A stretch of DNA of 64,000 bases from Carposina sasakii. Its lineage: Eukaryota > Arthropoda > Insecta > Lepidoptera > Carposinidae. The stretch spans positions 5,684,716 to 5,748,715 of the forward strand of contig CP053163.1 of NCBI GenBank assembly GCA_014607495.2, written 5' to 3'. This document shows positions 41,601 to 49,678 of this stretch, one piece after another. The notes beneath the pieces were generated by a model. That model ran no database searches. It was not told where the DNA came from and saw only the letters and a list, made by a program, of their open reading frames with translations. The position numbers and the translations under genes were made by a program. The stretch's first letter is position 1. Each line of letters begins with the position of its first letter.

Positions 41601-41917
41601 AATGCTCGTCGTCGCCGACTCGAACTACTCGACGCTCGTGATCCCGCCGACTTACGCGTTGTTACCGGACAGTTGACAACCGTTCCATCCCGGGATGGCG
41701 GATCGACCCTACTACCGGACGCTACCGCGACGTTATCCACCTTACCTTGTAACGAAACCCTATCAGTACGCTCCGTACCCGACGTGTGGTCGGTCGACAT
41801 CGTGCGCTCAGTCGAAGTGGTCTGCTCTGTACTAACAGTGGCAGACGATTCTCCCGTTCGCTCTGTACTTACGGAGGTTTGTTCGCTACCCTTATTTTGA
41901 CTTCTTGTTCTAGTCAT
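38660..41917 (-). CDS. BEL-B gag, zinc knuckles, protease, RT (N-terminal part of gag-pol)
   Basis: 1085 codons from an ATG at 41917. A Ser/Thr-rich N-terminus precedes a charged coiled-coil-like region (EARIEFEKAEAARTIAKSRL). The capsid region follows (YINELHHFNGNPREWIAF), then knuckles (CVNCRGRDHTLEKC, CFRCLSSKHISDKC), protease (IALLDEGSTVTLLL) and RT (LKMRLVFDAASR, CHYMDDYLHSF). The frame ends at a TAA at 38660, in the middle of the RT-RNase H linker. The codons after it continue in the same frame to 36230, so a single point nonsense change is the simplest reading. Confidence 0.92.
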   Translation of the reverse strand: MTRTRSQNKGSEQTSVSTERTGESSATVSTEQTTSTERTMSTDHTSGTERTDRVSLQGKVDNVAVASGSRVDPPSRDGTVVNCPVTTRKSAGSRASSSSSRRRRALLEARIEFEKAEAARTIAKSRLELAQLDEAETSGLSEVEDNRDNVSKWVTKSIEQSKTASKPIEPRVVTPRKVPELEAPKPEIDNLASALIQAMRSTSQTSSRQAPRYINELHHFNGNPREWIAFRAVFRDTREFFSDIENMARLRRAIQGQAREAVKSMLYTHSDPEEIIYMLERRFGRPTHLIKSEIESLQKLPPMSQDIKGIGAFASAVANSVNTIKQMDRIEYLYSSDVSDRIIDKMNLLVKFRWYEYRSRNEKEPILIALSAFLNIIADQFEAYDSTPASERRYTRHRDVQPPPPRRNRVHAAVVRETTSDESDSSHYSDSYSSESELESDHQVVAAAFGDRDRKCVNCRGRDHTLEKCPQFIKVNVKERWNIVKRLRVCFRCLSSKHISDKCKSKHCDVDGCRRRHHRLLHSEPPPPVEAKPEPPATVSVNHLSEPRAYLKMVPVDLLGPEGSTSVIALLDEGSTVTLLLDDIASRIGAVGPVEKLAIEGVGGHRINSMSQRLDLKIKGRFTRDYEPICALTIAELSLSSQGVYKRNLSNYTHLADIADQLTYDQARPSLLIGQDNWHLIVTRQLKSGSSSQPVASLTRLGWVLHGCNSDSIKKVNFVNNTNNNNNSLEQISSNNIESLIKRNFSIDALGIEPKRPTHDTEQRAISILDKTTRKTTDGRFECGLLWRHDDEVMPKNRDNALQRLLGIERKLNKNPDYKSQYVEQINNLIKNGYAEPAKSMPTSVRTWYLPHFAVVHPQKLKMRLVFDAASRTNGKSLNDALLPGPDLLQSLFGVLVRFRSKPVAVAADIKEMFLRVAMREQDRDSLRFLWRESSNVEPREYRMTSLIFGATSSPCSAIYVKNKNAESYIDTYPEAVDAIVRCHYMDDYLHSFNSEAEAKEISQQVDTIHRAGGFELRGWATNKPAVIQDFSETRAKSKEIPLGNDSQSEKTLGMHWQTGNDTLSYTLNLRNTPIEVVDKMRPPT

Positions 41918-42879
41918 GTCGAATCCCGATGCTCTGGCCGTAGTTGTAGATGAAGAGACAAGGTCCCTACCTACCTACGGCTACTACCCACGGACCCCTA
42001 CCTACCTGCAAGCTGTCCCTACCTGCCTACAGGAAACTAAGGAGGGAATGGGTATAGGACAAGGAACCGCCCGGCAGAGAGTGTACGCTTCAACACAAGT
42101 GTAAACTACTGAGAGGAACGCTCAGCAGAAATCGCGTGCCTAAACAATCTCCATGATTGCCAAGCCATGATCCACGTACACCTTACCGACGCCGGCCGAA
42201 CTAGGTCAGCTGCTAATCAGCCGGGTGGTGCTGTTCGATCACACCACACCCGCTACTATGAGGCGGTTAACCTAGTGCCCACCGTTTGGCACCGTTAGGT
42301 GGCAGACACTAGGCCACAGTAAACTGTGTTGGCTTCGAAGGTACCCGTGGCTTACCCAGCTCTGACCGGGCACCTCACGCTCCACCTCTTCGTGACAATT
42401 CAGGTTTCCTTTTCGCAGGTACTTGCGGGCAACATGCACCTGAGCAAACACCTGCACATCTACTTCACAGGTACTCGTGGCTTGGGTTAGCACTGAACGA
42501 GCACCTGCACCTCTGCTTCTTGTACCCGCGGCTATACAGCCTTGAGACGGGTACTCCAAAGGCTCCTCCCACTTCTTTCTTCGTTGGTGTTCGGGCAACA
42601 GACCCGACAAAATTTTCTTGAAGCCCGCGGCGAACCAGACACGCACCACACGGACTTCCGCTTCCTCGGGCGACAGACCCGATCTGCAGGCAACAGACCT
42701 GACTCGTAGCGTTTCACGGGCCCAGTGCTTCCTTCCGGCACCTCCCCGATCCGGGCTACCAGAGCACTCGCGGCGAACCAGACACGCACCACACGAGCCC
42801 CTGATGGAATCTCCGCCTGCCCTGCGTCCACTGCACCTTCTTTCCTTCCCGCTGATACCCGGCTTCCGTAGGACCAAAC
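41918..42879 (-). other. BEL-B 5' leader, repetitive
   Basis: Long, relatively GC-rich non-coding leader. It has internal near-repeats: CGCGGCGAACCAGACACGCA at about 42628 and 42770; GGCAACAGACC..GAC variants near 42594, 42662 and 42689; and ACCTGCAC/CACCTGCACATC variants around 42425-42515. Open frames on both strands here look like by-products of composition. Confidence 0.6.
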
Positions 42880-44141
42880 TGTTGAGGGCCCTCTACCCTC
42901 GGTGTCTAGACACCACTCTGCCCACAAGCCCCTTACTTGCTGCAGACTGGGTTACAAGCGTGGAGTGTAAAATAATAACGCGATGTGAACGGTTCCAGCG
43001 ACAGACGAAGACTGGCTAATTTATTTTATTGAACTTATATTTATGCAATACAGACACTACTTATGTGATAGACTATGGTAAGAAGGTATTTTGAATCTAT
43101 TAACCAATTACAATGCTTAGAACAATTTAGACAACTCACCTGAGGGGTGAGGGGTGTAAGGAAAAAGATGATGCAATATTGACAAGTATTGCGTAATACA
43201 GAATTAATACGAAACTGATACAAAACTAAGGTTTTTCTAGTTATTTGAACTCATACTAATTACATTTAGGCTTTTCCAATAAGATTCTAAGTTGCTAATG
43301 AAGTTAAATGGTACAATATGATTCTATCACTGAAAGACCGCTAAAATGACCGTTAAATTATATAATTAGCCTGTTTTTTCAGGCGACAAGTCCAGGAAAG
43401 GTTACACATTAATCCTTACTAACTACAGGATAGGTTTATGCGGATATAGAAAGCTTTTACGATACATAAATTACACATTTTACCTATATTCTTTACACTA
43501 TGACTCTAAATTAATCCAAAACAATAGGTAATTAACGAACAATGGATACAAACTATTTGTACTTATGTTGAGAAATATATACTTTACAATATAAAATGCT
43601 GTTTTACTAATTGGAATACATACATAAGATTTTACGTTAAGTTTCATCAAAATAATTAAGCAAACAGGTTGGTATGTACTCCTACAAACTAATGAAACTA
43701 AGGTAAGATTATACAAATGTTATGATGCTTTATGTATTTAAGATACGCATCATTTAGGGCTAAGTTTTATGATTAATTATACAGATATTACTCAATGCTG
43801 AAGGCAATTACAAGCTTCTAAGTTATAACTCCAAGTGAATTTACATCAAAGATTATTACAAAATATGTGAAAATACATGCTCAAGTACGGTAAGGTACGA
43901 AGTGATAACGGGGCGGCATTTACATTTTAATTTTATGTTACTGAACTGTGATTGGCTGAGCCAATATGAATGAATCTAAATTAACATAATACAAGATTAT
44001 TACTAGATTATTACATATTACAAGATTATTAATATACTTTTCGCTACAGAAACTATGCTTAATACTAATTTGTTGTCTGGTTTAAGACCAGTGTAAGTGG
44101 GAACGTAGAGTTAGTTTGGGGATGTTCAAAAATTGTCAACA
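42880..44141 (-). repeat. BEL-B 5' LTR
   Basis: Second 1262-bp LTR, followed on the right by the target duplication GTAAC and the remainder of the Gypsy gag. Confidence 0.95.
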
Positions 44142-45866
44142 GTAACATCAGGTAATAGTGTAGGTGCCAATAGTAATCTGAAGAATCAGTCCGTTCCTAA
44201 TACAACTAAATCTGAGCCATGCAGCTTCTGTAAGAAGCCTGGCCACAAAATTGAAACTTGCTTTGCTAAATTAAATTCTGAAACGCGCAATACAAATAAT
44301 GTTAACCTTTGTCGAGAAAACCTTACAAATAAAAATGACATTGTAGCAGCAGTAATACAGGGGATTCCTGTAGACGTTTTAATTGATTCCGGCTCAAGCA
44401 TATCTTTAATTTCTTTCTCTTTATTAAAACATTTTAAATCCACGTGCAGGCCTTCTTTTAGAGTGTTGAGGGGTATTGGTGGTCAGGAAATAGAATCGAC
44501 ATATTACATAACCTTACCAATAGAATTTAAGGAAATTGCACTTGAAGTAGATTTGCCTGTAGTTCGCCCTGAGTATATGAACACTCCGATTATTATTGGT
44601 ACTGATGTATTAAATCGAGAAGGCGTTACATACATCCGAACTCGCGACCAACAGTGTCTTGCTTATGATTCTAATGTTAAACATAACGTATTATGTACCT
44701 CGCATTCTCATATTAGGACTGATTTAACTGGTGTTAATCTTCGGGGGTTGCTAGATACGGTGCACGAATTTTCAAGTTTTTTTATTGAGGGGACGGCCAC
44801 TTCTACGGTTAAAACTGGCACTATGTCGATTAAATTAAACAGCGCAACACCTATCTATTACCGGCCGTACCGCTTATCCTATTCAGAAATCTTGAAGGTT
44901 CGTGACATCATCCGGGAACTTCTTGAAAAGAAAATCATACGAGAATCTACATCAGAGTATGCTAGCCCTATTTTGCTAGTCAAAAAGAAGGACGGGTCGG
45001 ACCGTATGTGCGTCGACTATCGCAAACTAAACGAGGTTACAGTTAAAGACCGCTTTCCACTACCGCTGATCGACGACCATATTGACCGTCTAGGCAAACA
45101 TAAGTTCTTCACCAGTCTTGACATGGCCACCGGGTTTCACCAGATCCTCATGGACGAGGACTCTATACCGCTTACGGGGTTCGTCACACCAGAGGGGCAT
45201 TACGAGTATCTGAAAATGCCCTATGGTTTGGCGAACGCGCCCGTTGTCTATCAAAGAATTATTTCTAAGGCCCTTCGCGAACATCTAGAATCTGGTGAAG
45301 CCCTGGTGTACGTTGATGATGTCTTGATATTGAGTACTACGATTAAAGAGGGATTATTGAGATTACGTAACGTGCTTAGGACTTTAACTAACGCTGGTTT
45401 CTCTATTAATTTAAAGAAATGTTCCTTTCTGGCAACTAAAATAGAGTATTTAGGACGTACAATTAGCGAAGGTCAGGTACGGCCGAGCGAGCAGAAGGTT
45501 AAAGCCTTAGTTGAAGCACCTATCCCAAGGAATGTCAAGCAAACACGCCAATTCTTAGGCTTAGCTAGTTACTTTCGCCGCTATATAGCTGGTTTCGCCC
45601 TTAGAACTGCTCCCATTACTAAGTTAACAAAAAAGGGAGTCCCATTTGTTTGGGGTAGTGAACAAGAAGAAGCACGGCAAAACATTATTGCGCAACTTAC
45701 AAGTGAACCCGTGTTAGCAATTTACGATCCAGATCTGCTCATTGAAGTCCACACGGACGCCAGTTCAATCGGGTACGGTGCAGTGCTTCTTCAGGTTCAT
45801 GACAAGGGTCATAAAAGGACAGTAGGATACTTCAGCAGACGAACTCAAGGTGCTGAGCCAAGATAA
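44142..45866 (+). pseudogene. Gypsy gag 3' end, protease, RT, start of RNase H
   Basis: It resumes after BEL-B with the second CCHC knuckle (CSFCKKPGHKIETC). Next are an aspartic protease motif (VDVLIDSGSSISLIS), Ty3/Gypsy RT (RMCVDYRKLNEVT, LVYVDDVLI, FLGLASYFRRYI) and RNase H (VHTDASSIGYGAVL). A TAA at 45864-45866 interrupts RNase H; the frame continues unchanged after it. Because of the split, gag and pol are in one frame with no programmed frameshift visible here. Confidence 0.9.
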
Positions 45867-47441
45867 CATGCTTATGAGCTCGAAACTTTAGCTGTCGTTA
45901 AAGCCTTGCAAAATTATAGACACTATCTGGTCGGCGTCCAGTTTACAGTTGTAACAGACTGTAATGCACTAAAATCAACACAACAAAAGAAAGACTTGTT
46001 ACCACGCGTAGCCAGATGGTGGATATACTTGCAGGACTTTAATTTCACTCTAGAATACCGTAAGGGTACTTCCATGTCGCATGCTGACTACCTGAGCCGC
46101 AACCCTGTTAATATTTGTGAAGTTCGTAGACAGCAGAATTGGGCGCAGATTGCACAAACTGCTGATGAAGAAACCCAGTGCCTTATCCAGGCATTATCCG
46201 AAGGAAAACTAGATTCCAATCGCTATGTCTATACCAACAACCTCCTCTACTATAGGTACTGCCCAGTAGGGGAAGAAGCTAGCCTCCTTTGTTTTGTGCC
46301 TAAAGGACATAGACTCAGTTTACTTAGGATATTTCACGACGAACATGAACATCTTGGACTCGACAAGACGTTAGAATTAGTTAGAAAGCATTTCTGGTTT
46401 CCCTCTCTAAAATTATTCGTTAAAAAATACATTGATCATTGTCTAATTTGTATAACACATAAAAGGGTCCCTAGAGCTCCTCATCAGCTTATACATTCAT
46501 GGGAAAAACCTGGTAACCCTTTTGAAGTTGTACACACAGATGCGTTAGGACCATTGCCTCAGTCAAATGGCTATAAGTACGTCTTAATTGTAGTAGATGC
46601 TTTTTCAAAATATTGTCTTCTGTATCCTATGCATGGTCAAGATGCTAGTGAGTTAAGATGTAACTTTTATAGTGTAATTTCTTTATTCGGAACGCCTAAA
46701 TTAATTGTAGCTGATCGCGGCCGTATGTTTCAGAGTTCAGATTTCACAAATTTTGTAACAGAATTAGGTATTGACCTGCATCTCATCACACCTGAGATGC
46801 ATCACTCAAACGGGCAGGCTGAACGATACTGTCGAACTCTGTTGAATATGGTTCGAATTGAATGTAACCACCGACAAAACAATTGGTCGGACGTAATGTG
46901 GCGATTACAACTAGTCTTGAATATCACTAAGCAGAAAACAACTAACTTATCGCCTTTGAATGTACTGGTCGGCATTGAAGCTGCGACACCTGTCATACGT
47001 AGTCTTATTCGAGACATTGCCTTAGAAAATGCACATCCAAACCGCGAAGCTCTAAGGGAACTGCACCGTCAGCGAGCTTTAGAGCGTTTGAGAACAAACC
47101 AACGTAGGCAAGATGAAGTTGTTAATGCTAACCGAAGGCCCCCTCGAACATTTGACATTAATTCATTTGTATTTGTTATTAAACAGGCGCAAGCAACTGG
47201 TAAACTCGACTCTGGTATGCGCGGACCATACCGAGTGCTCAAAACGCTTCCTCACGGCCGGTATGAGCTGCAACTATTGACAGGCTCTTACGGAAAGTCG
47301 ACTCAAGCTGCGGCTGAGTTCATGGTACCGTGGCGTGGGGAGTGGACTCCAGAGACGTGTTCTGCTTTCTTCGAGGGTGAGCTGTATAATATGCTAACGT
47401 CGTGCCTCTATTATACAAGTGTTTGTGTGTGCCTATATTAA
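45867..47441 (+). CDS. Gypsy RNase H end and integrase
   Basis: Same frame as the preceding block, beyond the TAA. It includes HAYELETLAVVKAL and HADYLSRNPV (end of RNase H). The integrase zinc region (HDEHEHLGLDKTL..CLICITHK) and core follow (VVHTDALGPLP, IVADRGRMFQ, HHSNGQAERYC), then a C-terminal SH3-like part (GKLDSGMRGPYRVLKTLPHG). Unspliced, it ends at TAA 47439-47441. A candidate splice donor at 47377 would replace the last 21 residues. Confidence 0.9.
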   Translation, partial: HAYELETLAVVKALQNYRHYLVGVQFTVVTDCNALKSTQQKKDLLPRVARWWIYLQDFNFTLEYRKGTSMSHADYLSRNPVNICEVRRQQNWAQIAQTADEETQCLIQALSEGKLDSNRYVYTNNLLYYRYCPVGEEASLLCFVPKGHRLSLLRIFHDEHEHLGLDKTLELVRKHFWFPSLKLFVKKYIDHCLICITHKRVPRAPHQLIHSWEKPGNPFEVVHTDALGPLPQSNGYKYVLIVVDAFSKYCLLYPMHGQDASELRCNFYSVISLFGTPKLIVADRGRMFQSSDFTNFVTELGIDLHLITPEMHHSNGQAERYCRTLLNMVRIECNHRQNNWSDVMWRLQLVLNITKQKTTNLSPLNVLVGIEAATPVIRSLIRDIALENAHPNREALRELHRQRALERLRTNQRRQDEVVNANRRPPRTFDINSFVFVIKQAQATGKLDSGMRGPYRVLKTLPHGRYELQLLTGSYGKSTQAAAEFMVPWRGEWTPETCSAFFEGELYNMLTSCLYYTSVCVCLY

Positions 47442-47784
47442 CCTTTTGTGTCAGAGATAGCTAACGTCGTGCTTCCTCTCTGGTTCTAGTGCGTGAACTA
47501 TGCTAACGTAGTGCCTATGGTTCACGGTACTGTTTTGCTTCCATGCGTGAACTATGCTAACGTAGTGCCTATGGTTCACGGTAATGTTTTGCTTTCATGC
47601 TGGAACTATGCTAACGTCGTGCCTATGGTTCACAGTACTGTTTTGTTGCTATTTAAGAACTAAGCTAACGTCGTGCCTATGGTTCTTCTAGCACTGTATT
47701 CTTAAATTCTGATAATCTGTTAATGTATTCTTTTGATGTGAAAAACCATCGTCAGATGTAAATTGTGGATCTTTCTATTCTCAG
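47377..47784 (+). other. candidate intron in Gypsy pol containing six hairpins
   Basis: Donor GAG-G|GTGAGC at 47376/47377 and acceptor TTTCTATTCTCAG|AT at 47784/47785 with a pyrimidine tract. Joining them keeps frame (split Asp codon) into an acidic segment. Length 408 bases. It contains the whole hairpin array. This is a prediction from consensus and frame only. Confidence 0.55.
47383..47687 (+). ncRNA. array of six hairpins with a constant loop
   Basis: H1 47383-47417 (9-bp stem TGTATAATA/TATTATACA), H2 47452-47482 (CAGAGA/TCTCTG), H3 47492-47526 and H4 47546-47580 (CGTGAACTAT/ATGGTTCACG, one G-U), H5 47600-47635 (CTGGAACTAT/ATGGTTCACAG, one bulge) and H6 47655-47687 (AAGAACTA/TGGTTCTT with one G-U). 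All enclose GCTAACGT(C/A)GTGC followed by CT or TT. GCTAACGT starts at 47393, 47460, 47502, 47556, 47610 and 47664; the last four are exactly 54 bases apart. Stems change but stay paired. The loop contains the self-complementary ACGT. I know of no named element with this form. Confidence 0.8.
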
Positions 47785-47972
47785 ATGCAGACAAAGACGA
47801 TGACGATGTGGAGTCCATATCAGAGCGAGTTACCAGTGGTAATGACATGCCATTGCTAGACCCTGTTCCCAGCACCTCGGGGACATCAGGTCCTCGGCTT
47901 GAAATAAGAGAGAACGAGGACGTTCTCAAGTCAGGAGAGGCCGTGTTGTCGGAAGATAGCCACGCGATGTGA
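47785..47972 (+). CDS. predicted spliced C-terminal tail of Gypsy pol
   Basis: In the frame set by the candidate splice, 62 codons encode DADKDDDDVESISERVTSG and a Ser/Pro/acidic tail, ending VLSEDSHAM and TGA. The last nine codons lie in the 3' LTR. An open frame across this otherwise non-coding part, ending just inside the LTR, supports its being real coding sequence. The function of the tail is unknown. Confidence 0.5.
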
Positions 47973-48250
47973 AGTAGAGGGGAGTGGCCTATAAAAGCGG
48001 GAGCGCGGTCACTTTCGGGACACTTCTTTCTCTGGAGCGCTAGTGCAAGGCGGAAGCCCTGCCCGTTTGTGTGGTCGAATTGCCTATTTTCTATTATAGT
48101 TTTGATAATTGTTTAATATTAGTTTGTTAGTAGCTATTTTTGTTATTTTTACGTTAGTTTGATTTTCGGTTCATAAATTGTGTTATGGTCAAATAAATTA
48201 TTGCGTGCGTGATTGTTTTTTTTTAATTATTTCCACTTCTGGTTGCTAAG
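47944..48250 (+). repeat. Gypsy 3' LTR
   Basis: Second copy of the 307-bp LTR. Its first 29 bases also encode the end of the predicted spliced pol tail (stop TGA at 47970-47972). Confidence 0.9.
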
Positions 48251-48275
48251 AATATATATAATTTCGACATTTTGT

Positions 48276-48420
48276 TTTTTCTGCAGTCCACGCGGTCGAA
48301 ATCGCGGGCCTTCACTAGTAAGTACTAAATCAAATCAAATTGTTTTATTAATAGCAGTCGATTGTATAGGTAGGAACTGCATTCTACGCGGACAGAGTCG
48401 CGGGCGTCCACTAGTGTACA
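48276..48420 (+). repeat. fragments of the CCACGCGG dispersed repeat
   Basis: AGTCCACGCGGTCGAAATCGCG..ACTAGTAA and TCTACGCGGACAGAGTCGCG..ACTAGTGT occur in tandem directly right of the Gypsy 3' LTR. The second matches the outer end of the arm at 57829. Confidence 0.6.
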
Positions 48421-48583
48421 TAGATAAATGTGTACCTAGCTTCTTAATATTTATTATTGTAAATAATAACTATAACTAGAAATCTTATTTCCGTAGAAGT
48501 TTTATTGATCTATTGACAGGTAATCAGCGTAAATTACTAGTACTTATAAGATCTTAATTTAAATTTAAACTAAGTTTCTCCCT

Positions 48584-48850
48584 ATACAGTTTGTAACAAA
48601 ACGGGTATGTTAAGCGAAATGCTATAAAAACAACCCACTGTAGAGAACCTATTCCCAAAATTTGAGACTCGAAATCATATGTTTATTTTTCAAGATTGTA
48701 TGAACATTTCTGAGTTGGTTAGGAATTTTCCATACTACCTGGAAAAATAAACATGTGATTTCGAGTCTTAAATTTTATGGATAGGTTCTTTATAGTGGGC
48801 TATATTCATAGCTTTTCGCTTAACATACCCCTTTTGTTACACCCTGTATA
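48584..48850. repeat. palindromic MITE, TTAAGCGAAAT family, copy 3 (complete)
   Basis: TATACAGTTTGTAACAAAAC..GTATGTTAAGCGAAATGC at the left and its inverted copy GCTTTTCGCTTAACATACCC..TTACACCCTGTATA at the right, with inner arms CGAAATCATATGTTTATTTT / AAAATAAACATGTGATTTCG. The longest intact copy of the family in the window. Confidence 0.8.
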
Positions 48851-49538
48851 ATGGATAGGCATTTATTTCTTTCTTTAACATAGGAAAAGAGTCATACAAT
48901 TTTTAGAATAACTTATTAGAGATAACTAGACAGATAAATAAGTATTATCTTAAATTAACGTACAAACTAAGTTTAAAGTCATATCCAACTTTATATTAAA
49001 TTTAAAGGTAAGTAGGCACGTCGTCTGCACCGCAAACAAATAATTAGAATAGATCACATTTTCATAATTAAAACATTAAATTAAGGAAACATTTTTGAAA
49101 CAATTTTCACATTTTAAGGCGCTACTTAAAGAAAATCTATAGATATTTATGTAATCGACGCTGCATGCTCCCAATATAAAAAGTAAGTACCTACCTACTT
49201 AGTACTTCGACAGTTCAACTTAGCTGCGGAGAGCGCCTTTATGAACCCAATTGTAATGATGCAGAGGTGCTGGATCTATCTGCCACAATATTCTGCCTAG
49301 GCATTTTGACATAATGGGTTTTCAAGGACATTTTGGCTTCTAACTAGCACATCGCCCATTTTAATTAAGAGGGGTTATGGAACAACAGTTAAAATAACAC
49401 ACAAATCAAGCGAACGTAACGAACGTGCTTGACATCGGTCGACAAAGCTAGAACCAAATTGTTTAAAAATTTAAAAATGCCTAGACAAAATTTATATGCC
49501 AAATTAATATGCCTGCGACATTCGTATAGCAGGGGAGT

Positions 49539-49678
49539 TTATCCGGCGTACTGTCGTACGATCTTCGCCCACTGCTGCGGGTAGTTCCGTTGCACGTAGG
49601 AGAGTGTCCTCTGGATCTGCTTGGTTTCTTGCGGCGTGCATTGTGGGCAGGCTCCGCGGAGTACCAAAGGAGCAAGAG
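49539..49678 (-). CDS. CSP exon 3 (second cysteine pair, C-terminus)
   Basis: Acceptor TTTCTCCAG. It encodes LAPLVLRGACPQCTPQET, a helix with LSYVQRNYPQQWAKIV, and the TAA stop at 49539-49541. The phase matches exon 2. Confidence 0.88.

Larger units (their letters stand above)
34984..44141 (-). mobile_element. BEL/Pao LTR retrotransposon (BEL-B), nested in Gypsy gag
   Basis: 9158 bp on the minus strand with two 1262-bp LTRs (34984-36245, 42880-44141), in which I found one difference (G/A near 35071/42967). The 5-bp target duplication is GTAAC (34979-34983 and 44142-44146). The polypurine tract CGGAGGGGGGAC abuts the 3' LTR. The minus-strand sequence after the 5' LTR starts GTTTGGTCCTACGG, sharing TTTGGTC with BEL-A, as a presumed primer-binding site. 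A single gag-pol frame is interrupted by one nonsense codon. No envelope gene is seen. Confidence 0.95.
33554..48250 (+). mobile_element. Ty3/Gypsy LTR retrotransposon, split by BEL-B
   Basis: The LTRs at 33554-33860 and 47944-48250 (307 bp each, one difference seen: C/A at about 33631/48021) enclose gag and pol in + orientation. Removing the nested BEL-B (34984-44141) and one copy of its target duplication leaves about 5.5 kb. After the 5' LTR, TCAGAAGTGGGATTCG resembles a primer-binding site for tRNA-Leu (from memory). I see no clear target duplication: left flank TAAAT, right flank AATAT. The right LTR lies next to a different repeat than the left one. Gag and pol contain nonsense codons, so the copy is dead despite nearly identical LTRs. 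Confidence 0.9.

Noticed and set aside
41916..42104. A + strand ATG frame that overlaps the BEL-B gag start
   Set aside because: It lies in the repetitive leader and ends after 62 codons without any domain. The overlap of the two ATGs is given by the palindromic CATG.
47390..47690. The six repeats as an ordinary minisatellite or as a CRISPR array
   Set aside because: The constant part is the loop and the variable parts pair with each other, which neither a minisatellite nor a CRISPR array explains. The spacers are not unique and the setting is a eukaryotic retrotransposon.
33554..48250. An endogenous retrovirus with an envelope gene
   Set aside because: Neither the Gypsy nor the two BEL elements has a third frame with signal peptide, furin site or membrane anchor after integrase. 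They are plain retrotransposons.
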